A stretch of DNA of 64,000 nucleotides from Streptomyces sp. Tue 6430 (lineage in GTDB: Bacteria; Actinomycetota; Actinomycetes; Streptomycetales; Streptomycetaceae), in the NCBI GenBank assembly GCA_021568835.1, contig JAKGSH010000001.1, forward strand, positions 1 through 64,000, in the 5' to 3' direction. The translations under genes and the position numbers were made by a program. Of the stretch, positions 1 through 8,834 are shown one piece after another (within the stretch, counting starts at the first letter, position 1; each line of letters begins with the position of its first letter). Below the pieces are notes generated by a model. The model saw nothing but the letters and a program-made list of their open reading frames with translations, had not been told where the DNA came from and did not search any database.

Positions 1-349
1 GCACCACCCCCGAGGGCCAGGCGCACATCGACGACGTGCCCGCCCTCGGCGACTGGAAGACCGCCTGGGACCACATCGCCTTCGACGGCTTCCTCGGCGC
101 CCGGATGGTCCTCCAGACCACCTGGCAGGGCTGCGACTCGGCCCTCGCGGCCCCGCTCGTCCTGGACCTGGCCCGGCTGACCGCCCGCGCCCGGCAGAAG
201 GGCCTGACCGGCGCCCTGGGCGAACTGGGCTTCTACTTCAAGGACCCGGTCGGCGACGGCCCGCGTCCCTGGCCGAGCAGTACACGGAGCTGAGGCGTTT
301 CGCCGAGCGGCTGCGGGACGGCGCCGACGACCGCGAGGCCCGGCGGTGA
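1..349 (+). CDS. Inositol-3-phosphate synthase family protein, C-terminal part
   Basis: Only the last ~115 residues are in the window. They contain the conserved tail of myo-inositol-1-phosphate synthase-like proteins: GARMVLQTTWQGCDSALAAP, then an LDLARL helix and GELGFYFKDPVG. Full-length enzymes convert glucose 6-phosphate to inositol 3-phosphate with NAD. Homologues like this one lie beside ebo genes in actinobacteria and may act on another sugar phosphate. The frame breaks near 261 in a C run. Adding one C restores the usual ending (EQYTELRRFAERLRDG) and a TGA at 347-349. That TGA overlaps the GTG of the next gene (GTGA), so the two are probably translationally coupled. The product is presumably cytosolic. 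Family assignment is fairly secure; the substrate is inferred. Confidence 0.72.
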   Translation, partial: HHPRGPGAHRRRARPRRLEDRLGPHRLRRLPRRPDGPPDHLAGLRLGPRGPARPGPGPADRPRPAEGPDRRPGRTGLLLQGPGRRRPASLAEQYTELRRFAERLRDGADDREARR

Positions 350-1511
350 GCCGCACGACCGCCTCGGCGAAGGCCACACCCGCGCCGACCGGGCCGACGG
401 CGACAGCCGGTCCGACCTGCGCGGGCAGGTGGGCCGGACCGCTGCGGCTGCCCGTGCTGTTCACCGTCGCCGGGTCCGCCCTGGTGGGCACGGCGACGGG
501 CGGGACGGTCCCCGGGGACGAGGTCGCGTCCCGCACCCCGCGCCCGCACGCGGGCCGCGCGGGCGCCTGGGCCGAACTGCTCCGGCTGCCCGCCTCTTCA
601 CCGTCCCCGGCGACGCCCTGGCCGGCGCGGCGGCGGCCGGTGCGCGCCCGGGCCGCGGACCCTGCTCGCGATCGGCTCCTCCGTGTGCCTGTACGAGGCC
701 GGCATGGCCCTGAACGACTGGGCGGACCGCGCCGAGGACGCCGTGGAGCGCCCGCACCGCCGCTGCCGTCCGGCCGCATCCGCCCGGCCGCCGCCTCACC
801 GCCGCCGGTGCCCTCACCGGCGCGGCTGGCGCTCGCCGCCGGCGCGGGACGGCCCGCCCTCGCGGTGGCCGCGTCCCTGGCGGCGACCGTCTGGGCCTAC
901 GACCTCGCCCTGAAGCACACGCCCGCCGGTCCCGCGGCCATGGCCGCCGCCCGTGGACTCGACCTGCTCCTGGGCGCCGCGGCCACCGGCGCGGAACCCG
1001 CGCCGCACTGCCCTCCGCCGCGCTGCTCGGCAGCCACACCCTCGCGGTCACGGCGTGTCCCGCCGGGAGACCACCGGCGGCTCGGCCCTGGCCCGCTGGC
1101 GGCCCTCGCGACGACGGGGGCGCTGACCCGGCTGGTCACCCACCGCCGCACCCGACCCCCGGCAGGCCGGCGGCAGCAGCCGCCCCGGCCTGCCGGGCCC
1201 CGGCCCGGCCGAGGCCACGCACCGGCCGCCGCTCCTTCACGGGCAAACGTTGCCTGCCACGGCACTGGCCACCGCCCTGGGCGCCGCCTACGCCGCCACG
1301 GCCGCCCGGCCCTACGTCCACGCCGCGCTCAACCCTCACCCCCGCTCATCCAGCGCGCCGTCGGCGGCGGCATCCGCGCCACGATCCCGCTCCAGGCCGC
1401 ACTCGCCGCCCGTTCCGGCGCGACCGCCACGTCCCTCCTGGTCGCGGCCCTGGCCCGGCCGGCCGGATGTTCGCGAAGAGGGCCGGCATGAGGAAGGTGA
1501 GCATCACGTGA
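346..1511 (+). CDS. eboC: EboC-like UbiA-superfamily membrane protein, reading frame broken
   Basis: Pieces in all three + frames together read as a UbiA-type prenyltransferase. There is an N-terminal AELLRLPALFTVPGDALAG-like segment, the substrate/Mg motif NDWADRAEDA (~residue 120, the ND..DR..D element of the family), then AATVWAYDLALKHTPAGP and AARGLDLLLG. The C-terminal end is GIRATIPLQAALAARSG followed by RKVSIT and TGA at 1509-1511. At least five frame changes are needed, nearly all in G/C runs, so either the sequence is poor here or the gene is dead. EboC is part of the ebo cluster implicated in moving secondary-metabolite precursors to the periplasm in cyanobacteria; it would be an integral membrane protein. 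The start overlaps the previous stop. Confidence 0.6.
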
Positions 1512-1749
1512 GCCGGAACCCGAACCGGGGCACGAGCCAGGACGTCACCGGGGACGGCCGTGCCCCGGCCCCGGAGGCGGGCCGGGACGCGACCGGGGCC
1601 GGCCGTGTCCCGGCCCGAAGGCGGGTCAGGACGTGACGGGTCGCCCGGTCCGGCACGTGAGCCGGGAGGGGAGCGGTGACGGTCACGGCCCGGGCGGGGA
1701 CACGGCCCGGGACACGAGCCGAGCCGCACGCGCGGACGGGACCCGGGAC
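1512..1749 (+). other. GC-rich inter-gene spacer with degenerate repeats
   Basis: This stretch separates EboC from the TIM-barrel gene. It holds imperfect copies of GCCGGGACGCGACCGGG-like and CACGTGAGCCGG-like words, including several GTGA strings. One frame is open from GTG 1508 for 42 codons, but the composition is repetitive and no fold is recognisable. I see no promoter or terminator. Confidence 0.35.
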
Positions 1750-2621
1750 GTGAACCGGCGCGCCGGCACCCCCTCCGCTTCGGCTACGGCACCAACGGCC
1801 TCGCCGACCTCCGCCTCGACGACGCCCTCGCCCTCCTCGCCGACCTCGGCTACGACGGCGTGGGCCTGACCCTCGACCACATGCACCTCGACCCGCTCGC
1901 CCCGCACCTCGCCGCCCGCACCCGCCGGGTGGCGCACCGGCTGGACGGGCTCGGTCTCGGTGTGACCGTGGAGACCGGCGCCCGCTACGTGCTCGACCCC
2001 GCGCAAGCACGGCCCTCGCTGCTGGACGCCGACCCGGACGACCGCGCCCGCCGCGTCGACCTCCTCCTGCGGGCGGTCCGCGTCGCCGCCGACCTCGGCG
2101 CGCACGCCGTGCACTGCTTCAGCGGCACCGTCCCCGCCGGCACCGACGAGGACACCGCCTGGAAACGCCTCGCCGAGACCCTCACCCCGTCCTGGACGCC
2201 GCCGCCACCGCCGGCGTCCCCTCGCCGTCGAACCCGAACCCGGCCACCTCCTCGCCACCCTCGCCGACTTCCACCACCTGCGCCGCACGCTCGGCGACCC
2301 CGAGCCCTCGGCCTCACCCTGGACCTCGGCCACTGCCAGTGCCTCGAGCCCCGTCCGCCCGCCGACTGCGTACGCGAGGCCGCCCCCTGGCTGCGCCACG
2401 TCCAGATCGAGGACATGCGCCGAGGCGTCCACGAACACCTCCCCTCGGCGACGGCGAGATCGACTTCCCGCCCGTCCTCGCGGCCCTCGCCGCCACCGGC
2501 TACCAGGGCCTGACGGTCGTCGAACTGCCCCGCCACTCCCACGCGGGCCCCCACTTCGCCGCCCGCTCCCTCCCGTTCCTCCGCCACGCCACCCCTTCCG
2601 TCCCGTCCCACCGCACGGTGA
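1750..2621 (+). CDS. Sugar phosphate isomerase/epimerase (xylose-isomerase-like TIM barrel), frameshifted
   Basis: After correcting several single-base losses (near 1860, 2190, 2300 and 2445) the product reads RFGYGTNGLADLRLDDAL at the N-terminus. It continues with VGLTLDHMHLDP, HAVHCFSGTVP, LAVEPEPGHLL, LGLTLDLGHCQC, RHVQIEDMRRGVHEHL and a closing GLTVVELPRHSHAGP. The Glu, Asp, His and Glu ligands expected of the AP-endonuclease-2/xylose isomerase-like barrel are all visible (EPEPGH, DLGH, QIEDM, VELPRHS), so the active site looks intact. It lies inside the ebo-type cluster and probably isomerises a small polyol or sugar phosphate there. The start is uncertain (GTG 1750 suits the barrel; GTG 1508 is the alternative) and the stop near 2621 depends on the frame correction. 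Confidence 0.6.
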
Positions 2622-2653
2622 TCCCTCCGCCACCCCGAAGGGAGCAGAACCCC

Positions 2654-3407
2654 ATGACCCGCCCGCATGCCGCACCGGCCACCCGGAGGCAGACACCACC
2701 GGCGGACCGGCGACCCCCGGCGACGGCACCACCCCGCCCTCACCCGCCCGCCGAACTGCGCCGCCGCCTCGACGACCGGCTGGGCGGAGCCGCCCGCGCC
2801 TGGCTCGACCAGGCCCTGGACGAGGCCGCCGCCCACCCGGCGCCCACGGCCCCTCTCCGTGTGGGAGCTGCGCCTGGCCGAGGCCGGCCGCCGCTGCGGC
2901 CCCGCCCACGCCGACGCCGCCCGCGTCCTCATCCTGCACGCGGCCCACGCCGACGCCGACGCGCTGAGCCGGGTCTACCTCCAGGGCACCGCCGACGAAC
3001 GCCGCGCCGTCCTGCACGCCCTGCCGCACCTCGTGCCCGACGGCCCCGCCGCCCTCCCGCTCGTCGAGGACGCCCTGCGCACCAACGACACCCGGCTCGT
3101 CGCCGCCGCCCTCGGCCCCTACGCCGCCCGGCACCTCGACGCCCACGCCTGGCGGCACGCGGTCCTGAAGTGCCTGTTCACCGGCGTCGGCCTCGACCAC
3201 GTGGCGGACCTGGACCGGCGCGCCCGGGGCGACGACGAACTCGCCCGCATGCTCGGCGACCACGCCGCGGAACGCACCGCCGCCGGCCGCCCCGTCCCCG
3301 AGGACCTGCACCGCGTCCTGGCCCTGACCGAGTCCGCCCCCGCCACTCCGCCGCACGGCACGGACGACCCCCACGGCACGGACGACCCCCACGGCAAGGA
3401 GTCCTGA
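2654..3407 (+). CDS. eboA: EboA-domain protein
   Basis: A mostly helical soluble protein of about 250 residues. It has a Pro/Ala-rich N-terminus, then LRRRLDDRLGGAARAWLDQ and SVWELRLAEAGRRCG, and after that HEAT-like helices (ARVLILHAAHADADALSRV, LVPDGPAALPLVEDALR, RHLDAHAWRHAVLKCLFTG). The last segment is characteristic of EboA. One C is missing near 2852 in a CCCC tract; adding it joins the two halves. EboA has no assigned catalytic activity and is taken to be part of the Ebo trafficking machinery. The gene starts ATG after GAGCAGAACCCC and ends in TGATG, overlapping the start of EboB. The tail repeats HGTDDPHGTDDPHG. Confidence 0.72.
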
Positions 3408-4295
3408 TGCGCATCTTCGACCCCCACATCCACATGACGTCGCGCACCACCGACGACTACGAGGCCATGTACGCCGCGGGCGTCCGCGCCGTCGTCGAGC
3501 CCTCCTTCTGGCTCGGCCAGCCCCGCACCTCCCCGGCCTCCTTCCTCGACTACTTCGACGCCCTCCTCGGCTGGGAACCCTTCCGCGCCGCCCAGTACGG
3601 CATCGCCCACCACTGCACCCTCGCCCTCAACCCAAGGAGGCCAACGACCCGCGTTGCACGCCCGTCCTCGACGCGCTGCCCCGGTATCTCGTCAAGGACG
3701 ACGTGGTGGCCGTCGGCGAGATCGGCTACGACTCCATGACTCCCGCCGAGGACACCGCCCTCGCCGCCCAGCTCCAGCTCGCCGCCGACCACGGACTGCC
3801 CGCGCTGGTGCACACTCCGCACCGCGACAAACTCGCGGGACTGCGCCGCACCCTGGACGTCGTCCGGGAGTCCGCCCTGCCCACCGACCGGGTCCTGGTC
3901 GACCACCTCAACGAGACCACCGTCAAGGAGGCCAAGGACAGCGGCGCCTGGCTCGGCTTCTCCGTCTACCCGGACACCAAGATGGACGAGGAACGGATGG
4001 TCGCGCTCCTGCGCGCCTACGGCCCGAGCAGGTCCTGGTGAACTCCGCCGCCGACTGGGGGAGGAGCGACCCCCTCAAGACCCGCAAGGTCGCCGACCTG
4101 ATGCTCGCCGAGGGCTTCACCGAGGACGACGTCGACCTGGTCCTGTGGCGCAACCCCGTCGCCTTCTACGGGCTCAGCGGCCGCCTGAACCTCGACGTCG
4201 ACGCCACCGGCGCCACCCACGAGGGCAACTCCGTCCTGCGCGGCGCCCCGAAGGACGAGCCCCGGTCGGCCGGCGCCCCCGCCACGGAGGCGTGA
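3407..4295 (+). CDS. eboB: EboB-like TatD-family metal-dependent hydrolase
   Basis: This is a metallo-dependent TIM-barrel hydrolase. The N-terminus has the HxH metal motif (MRIFDPHIHM), followed by VRAVVEPSFWLG, GIAHHCTLALNP, VAVGEIGYD (catalytic Glu region), LPALVHTPHRDK, VDHLNE and, after a frame change, VLVNSAADWG, where the Asp ligand sits. Frame breaks near 3640 and 4028 each look like one lost base. The family is named after TatD DNase, but cluster members probably hydrolyse a small metabolite. The protein should be cytosolic. It follows EboA by stop/start overlap and precedes EboE by 3 bp, so they share a transcript. Confidence 0.75.
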
Positions 4296-4298
4296 GCC

Positions 4299-5467
4299 AT
4301 GCGCTTCCGCCACCCCGACGGCACCACCGTCCACCTCGCCTACTGCACCAACGTGCACCCCGCCGAAACCCTGGACGGCGTCCTCGCCCAGCTCCGCGAC
4401 CACTGCGAACCGGTCCGCCGCCGCCTCGGCCGGGACAGGCTCGGCATCGGCCTGTGGCTCGCCAAGGACGCCGCGCACGCCCTCGTCACCGACCCCGCCG
4501 CCCTGCGCGGACTGCGCTGCGAACTCGACCGGCGCGGCCTGGAGGTCGTCACCCTCAACGGCTTCCCCTACGAGGGCTTCGGCGCCGAAGAGGTCAAGTA
4601 CCTGGTCTACAAACCCGACTGGGCCGACCCCGAGCGCCTGGAACACACCACCTCCCTGGCCCGCGTCCTCGCCGGACTCCTCCCCGACGACGTCACCGAC
4701 GGCAGCATCTCCACCCTGCCACTGGCCTGGCGCACCGCCCACGACGAGCAGCGGGCGGAGACGGCCCGCACCGCCCTGCGCACCCTCGCCGAACGCCTCG
4801 ACGCCCTCGAGGAGCTGACCGGACGCTCCATCCGGGTCGCCCTGGAACCGGAACCCGGCTGCGTCGTCGAGACCACCCGCGACGCCATCGCCCCGCTCAC
4901 CGCGATCGCCCACGACCGCGTCGGCATCTGCGTCGACACCTGCCACCTCGCCACCTCCTTCGAAGACCCGCACACCGCCCTGGACGACCTCACCCGGGCC
5001 GGCGTGCCCGTGGTCAAGTCCCAGCTCTCCGCCGCCCTGCACGCCGAACAGCCCCACCTCCCCGAGGTCCGCAAGGCCTTGGCCGCCTTCGCCGAACCCC
5101 GCTTCCTGCACCAGACCCGCACCTCCACCCCGCCGGCCTGCGCGGCACCGACGACCTCGACGAGGCCCTGGCCGGCGACGCCCTGCCCGACGCGGCTCCC
5201 TGGCGCTCCCACTTCCACGTCCCGCTGCACGCGGCCCCCGCCGCGCCCCTCACCTCCACGCTGCCCGTCCTGAAATCGGTCCTGACCCGGCTCGTCGGCG
5301 GCCCGCACCCCCTCACCCGCCACCTCGAGGTCGAGACCTACACCTGGCAGGCCCTCCCGCCCGGGCTGCGCCCCCGCGGCCGCACCCAGCTCGCCGACGG
5401 CATCGCCGCCGAACTCGCCCTGGCCCGCGACCTGCTGACGGACCTCGGCCTGAAGGAGCTTCCATGA
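4299..5467 (+). CDS. eboE: Metabolite traffic protein EboE (TIM-barrel)
   Basis: The start MRFRHPDGTTVHLAYCTNVH is the hallmark of EboE, a xylose-isomerase-like barrel protein of ~390 residues. Later motifs are LGIGLWLAKDAA, VVTLNGFPYEGFG (EboE signature), SIRVALEPEPGC, VGICVDTCHLATSFE and SQLSAALHA. The C-terminal half changes frame near 5137 and resumes as DDLDEALAGDALPDAAPWRS, HFHVPLHAAP and HLEVETYTWQALP. EboE is required for scytonemin-precursor export in cyanobacteria and occurs widely in uncharacterised clusters. ATG 4299 lies 3 bp after EboB, and its TGA overlaps the EboF start (ATGA). The barrel metal-site Glu and His residues are present. Confidence 0.8.
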
Positions 5468-6840
5468 CCGACCCCACCCCCCTCCTCGTCCTCGACGTCG
5501 TCGGTCTCACCCCCGTCTCCTCGACCACATGCCCCACCTCAAGTCCCTGGCGCAGAGGGGCTCCCTGGCCCCCTCGGCACCGTCCTGCCCGCCGTCACCT
5601 GCGCCGCCCAGTCCACCTTCCTCACCGGCACCCTCCCGTCGGAACACGGCATCGTCGGCAACGGCTGGTACTTCCGCGAACTCGGCGACGTCCTGCTGTG
5701 GCGCCAGCACAACGGACTCGTCACCGGCGACAAGCTGTGGGACGCCGCCCGCCGGGCCCACCCCGGCTACACGGTCGCCAACATCTGCTGGTGGTACGCC
5801 ATGGGCGCCGACACCGACATCACCGTCACCCCCGCCCCGTCTACTACGCCGACGGCCGCAAGGAACCCGACTGCTACACCCGGCCACCGGCCCTGCACGA
5901 CGAACTCACCCGAGAGCTCGGCACCTTCCCCCTCTTCCACTTCTGGGGCCCCGGCGCCGACCTCGTCTCCAGCCGCTGGATCATCGACGCCACCCGGCAC
6001 GTCCTGCGCACCCGCCGGCCCGACCTGGCCCTGTGCTACCTCCCTCACCTCGACTACGACCTCCAGCGCTTCGGCCCCGACGACCCGCGCTCCCTGCGGG
6101 CGGCCGCCGACCTCGACGCCGCCGTGGCCCCGCTGCTGGACGAGGCGCGCGCGGAGGGCCGTACCGTCGTCGCGCTGTCCGAGTACGGCATCACCCCGGT
6201 GAGCCGGCCCGTCGACATCAACCGCGCCCTGCGCCGCGCCGGACTGCTGGAGGTGCACACCCAGGACGGCATGGAGTACCTCGACCCGATGGTGTCCCGT
6301 GCCTTCGCGGTCGCGGACCACCAGATCGCCCACGTCTACGTGCGCCGCCCCGAGGACCTGGACGCCACCCGGGCCGCCCTCGCCGGCCTGCCCGGCATCG
6401 GCGAACTCCTCGACGACGAGGGCAAGAAGGCACACCACCTGGACCATCCGCGCTCCGGCGAGCTGGTCGCCGTCGCGGAGCCGGATTCCTGGTTCACGTA
6501 CTACTACTGGCTCGACGACGCCCGCGCGCCCGACTTCGCACGGCTCGTCGAGATCCACCGCAAACCCGGCTACGACCCGGTCGAGCTGTTCATGGACCCG
6601 CTCGACCCCTATGTGAAGGTCAAGGCGGCCACCGCCCTGGCGCGCAAGAAACTCGGCATGCGCTACCGCATGGCGGTCGTGCCCCTCGACCCGTCACCTG
6701 TTCGGGGCAGCCACGGCCGTCTTCCGGCGAGCGACGACGACGGTCCGATTCTCATCTGCTCCACCTCCCGCGCTGTCGGTGACCGGGTCGCGGCCACCGA
6801 TGTGAAGTCCCTGCTGCTGCACCTGGCCGGTCTCTCCTGA
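5464..6840 (+). CDS. eboF: EboF-like alkaline phosphatase superfamily protein (nucleotide pyrophosphatase/phosphodiesterase type)
   Basis: Reconstruction gives PLLVLDVVGLTP (first metal Asp), LGTVLPAVTCAAQSTFLTG (nucleophile Thr in PAVTCAAQS), LPSEHGIVGNGWYFRE, HPGYTVANICWWYAMG, LALCYLPHLDYDLQRFG (Asp/His ligands), VVALSEYGITPV (the usual SDHG is replaced by SEYG) and VADHQIAHVYV. The SEYG change at a metal ligand is odd; it also occurs in some cluster members and may alter metal use. Frame breaks near 5517, 5570 and 5835 look like single-base losses. The enzyme probably hydrolyses a phosphodiester or phosphate ester of the metabolite handled by the ebo genes. It starts inside the EboE stop (ATGA). 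Confidence 0.75.
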   Translation: MTDPTPLLVLDVVGLTPVSSTTCPTSSPWRRGAPWPPRHRPARRHLRRPVHLPHRHPPVGTRHRRQRLVLPRTRRRPAVAPAQRTRHRRQAVGRRPPGPPRLHGRQHLLVVRHGRRHRHHRHPRPVYYADGRKEPDCYTRPPALHDELTRELGTFPLFHFWGPGADLVSSRWIIDATRHVLRTRRPDLALCYLPHLDYDLQRFGPDDPRSLRAAADLDAAVAPLLDEARAEGRTVVALSEYGITPVSRPVDINRALRRAGLLEVHTQDGMEYLDPMVSRAFAVADHQIAHVYVRRPEDLDATRAALAGLPGIGELLDDEGKKAHHLDHPRSGELVAVAEPDSWFTYYYWLDDARAPDFARLVEIHRKPGYDPVELFMDPLDPYVKVKAATALARKKLGMRYRMAVVPLDPSPVRGSHGRLPASDDDGPILICSTSRAVGDRVAATDVKSLLLHLAGLS

Positions 6841-6900
6841 CCGGTCACAAGTGGAGCACTCACCACTGACAACGCCCTCCGACCACGAGGAGTTCCAGGC

Positions 6901-7971
6901 ATGAGCCGCATCTCCCAGCCCGACCCCGAGCTCACCCACCGACTCACCAGACGAGGCATGCTCGGCGTGGCCGCGGGCGCCACCGCCGCCGCCCTGCTGG
7001 GTGCCGCCGCCCCGCGACCGCCGCCCCCGCGGCCGGGCCGACGGCCACGACGACGCCCGCGACGGCTACCGGCGCGGCGTCCGGCGGCCGCGGCCGGCCG
7101 GTCCTGCCCCCGGCCGGCTCGGCATCCAGCTCTACAGCCTGCGGGACAAGGTCTCCACCCTCGGCTTCGCGCCCGTCTTCGCCGAACTGGAGAAGTACGG
7201 CTACGACGAGGTGGAGTTCGCCGGATACACGCAGGGCTCCGCCGGCCCCTCACCCTGGCGCAGCTCAAGCGGCTGGCCCGCGACCACGGCCTGACGCCCG
7301 TCGGCAGCCACGTCGGCTACCACTCCGACGACCCGAACGCCTACACCTTCGCCCAGAACCTCACCAAGGTCCTCGACGACGCCCAGGCCCTCGGCCTCAA
7401 ACACATCGGCACCGCCTCCGGCCCGTTCCGCTACGGCTCCACCGTCGACGCGTGGAAGCGCGCGGCCGAGGAGTTCAACACCTACGGCGCGGCGGCCAGG
7501 GCCCGGGGCATGAAGTTCTACCAGCACAACCACTCCGAGGAGTTCTCCTTCGCCACCGACGACCCCGCGGTCCGCCTCTACGACGTCCTGCTCGCCGAGA
7601 CCGACCCCGACCTGGTGTTCCTCGAGATGGACATCTTCTGGGCGTACTCGGGCCAGTTCCGCTTCTCCCGGCGGCCCGACGGCACGCCCGCACCGTTCGA
7701 ACCGCTCGACTACGTCCTCCGGCAGCCGCACCGCTACCCGCTCTTCCACGTCAAGGACGGGGTGAGCGACCCGGCGAACACCTACGGCTACCGCATGACC
7801 GACGTGGGCGACGGCGACATCGACTACCAGCGGTTCATCTCCGCCGTGACCCGGCTGCGGGGCGAGCGGCTCGCCCACCACTGGCAGGCGGAGCACGACA
7901 ACCCGGCCGACTCCCTCACCTTCGCCCGGCGTTCGAGTGAGCACCTGCACTCGCTGCGCGAGAGGTGCTGA
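6901..7971 (+). CDS. Tat-exported sugar phosphate isomerase/epimerase-like TIM barrel
   Basis: The N-terminus HRLTRRGMLGVAAGATAAAL is a twin-arginine signal peptide, so the protein is probably exported or periplasm-facing. After a GC-rich stretch where the frame is lost and regained (about 7010-7250) the barrel reads LGIQLYSLRDKV, YDEVEFAGYT, GLTPVGSHVGYHSD, LGLKHIGTASG, KFYQHNHSEEF (metal His/Glu), LVFLEMDIFWAYSG and YPLFHVKDG. The end is GDGDIDYQRFISAV and HHWQAEHD. It begins 60 bp after EboF with GAGGAGTTCCAGGC before ATG. Its presence at the end of the cluster, beside a cytosolic paralogue of the same fold, suggests that parts of the pathway run on both sides of the membrane; that is inference. 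Confidence 0.72.
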   Translation: MSRISQPDPELTHRLTRRGMLGVAAGATAAALLGAAAPRPPPPRPGRRPRRRPRRLPARRPAAAAGRSCPRPARHPALQPAGQGLHPRLRARLRRTGEVRLRRGGVRRIHAGLRRPLTLAQLKRLARDHGLTPVGSHVGYHSDDPNAYTFAQNLTKVLDDAQALGLKHIGTASGPFRYGSTVDAWKRAAEEFNTYGAAARARGMKFYQHNHSEEFSFATDDPAVRLYDVLLAETDPDLVFLEMDIFWAYSGQFRFSRRPDGTPAPFEPLDYVLRQPHRYPLFHVKDGVSDPANTYGYRMTDVGDGDIDYQRFISAVTRLRGERLAHHWQAEHDNPADSLTFARRSSEHLHSLRERC

Positions 7972-7994
7972 CGTCCCCGCGCGCCTGAGGCGGC

Positions 7995-8018
7995 CCTCCC
8001 CGGCCCGGACCGGGGAGG
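7995..8018 (+). terminator. Hairpin after the ebo-type cluster
   Basis: CCTCCCCGG, a 6-nt loop, then CCGGGGAGG: a perfect 9-bp stem 23 bp after the last stop. No T tract follows, which is common for Streptomyces terminators. Confidence 0.55.
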
Positions 8019-8307
8019 CGCTGTCGCGGCCGGCGCCGCGGATCGGCGCCGAGGGCCGATGCCGAGAGCCGACGCCGCAGGTCGGCGTCGCGCGGGCCGA
8101 CGCCGCGGGCCGCGGAGCGTCCCGCGGGCGCCCGTGACGCCCGCGGACGCCGTGAGGGCCCGGACACGCTCCGTGACGCGGTGGAGCGTGCGCCGCCCGG
8201 ATGCCCCGCAGGCCCCCGGCCAGCGAATACTCGGGTGAGAGGCACTCCGAAAGCTTGGTATTGTTGTCCATGTCGCCGCGGGGAGCACCCACAGCGGCAG
8301 ACACCTG

Positions 8308-8392
8308 GTCCGGGTGGCGGAATGGCAGACGCGCTAGCTTGAGGTGCTAGTGCCCTTTATCGGGCGTGGGGGTTCAAGTCCCCCCTCGGACA
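8308..8392 (+). tRNA. tRNA-Leu, anticodon GAG
   Basis: An 85-nt type II tRNA. The acceptor stem GTCCGGG pairs with CTCGGAC (one G-T pair). A D arm with GGCAGAC follows, then the anticodon stem CTAGC/GCTAG with loop TTGAGGT, putting GAG at 8341-8343. A long variable arm (TGCCCTTTATCGGGCG) marks it as Leu or Ser, and the T arm is GGGGGTTCAAGTCCCCC. Anticodon GAG reads CUC/CUU leucine codons. CCA is not encoded. It sits between the ebo-type cluster and the conservon. Confidence 0.95.
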
Positions 8393-8465
8393 CGTATCAC
8401 CCTCCTCGTCGAGTGCGTTCCACTCGGTGAGGGGAAGGTCGCGGAGAGTGTCCGCGCAGAAGTCG

Positions 8466-8496
8466 CCCGCCTCCGGGATTCCCGGAGGCGGGTTTT
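8466..8496 (+). terminator. Strong intrinsic terminator downstream of tRNA-Leu
   Basis: CCCGCCTCCGGG pairs perfectly with CCCGGAGGCGGG across a 3-nt loop (ATT) and is followed by TTTT. It is the most canonical rho-independent terminator in the window and ends tRNA-Leu transcription ahead of the conservon. Confidence 0.85.
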
Positions 8497-8672
8497 CTCG
8501 TCTCCGGGCGTGCCCGCTTCCGGGAAAATCCTCCCAACACCTTGATTGCCTCCCGAATGCCGCGGAAGCCCGTTTATCGGTTGTGCGCGGAGCGGCCTGT
8601 CTCCCGTTCCCTGACGGTCCGTCAATGTTCATCCGCACCGCCCATGTTGGCGGTCTGTGACCGCTTCGCGTG

Positions 8673-8685
8673 GTGATACGATCAC
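8673..8685. promoter_or_regulatory. Short palindrome upstream of the conservon
   Basis: GTGATACGATCAC, a 5-bp inverted repeat around ACG, lies about 150 bp before the cvnA start. TACGAT inside it could be a -10 element. It is a plausible operator or promoter, but on sequence alone this is weak. Confidence 0.25.
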
Positions 8686-8834
8686 GGCGTTTGTAGAGCG
8701 GGCGGATGGGTGAAGGACGACATCCCCGACTACGGGGACAGTCCGGGCGGTGGTCTCGATGCGGGCGGTCCCGCCGGTCCACCCGCATTGACGGGAATTC
8801 AGCAACTGGCCGTCAGTCGCCTGAAGAGAGTCTT

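Noticed and set aside
1508..1636. Small ORF between EboC and the isomerase
   Set aside because: Repetitive Arg/Gly/Ala-rich product made of degenerate repeats; more likely spacer or the mis-framed 5' end of the isomerase.
8308..8392. tRNA-Leu as a prophage or ICE attachment site
   Set aside because: No integrase gene and no repeat of the tRNA 3' end was found in the window.
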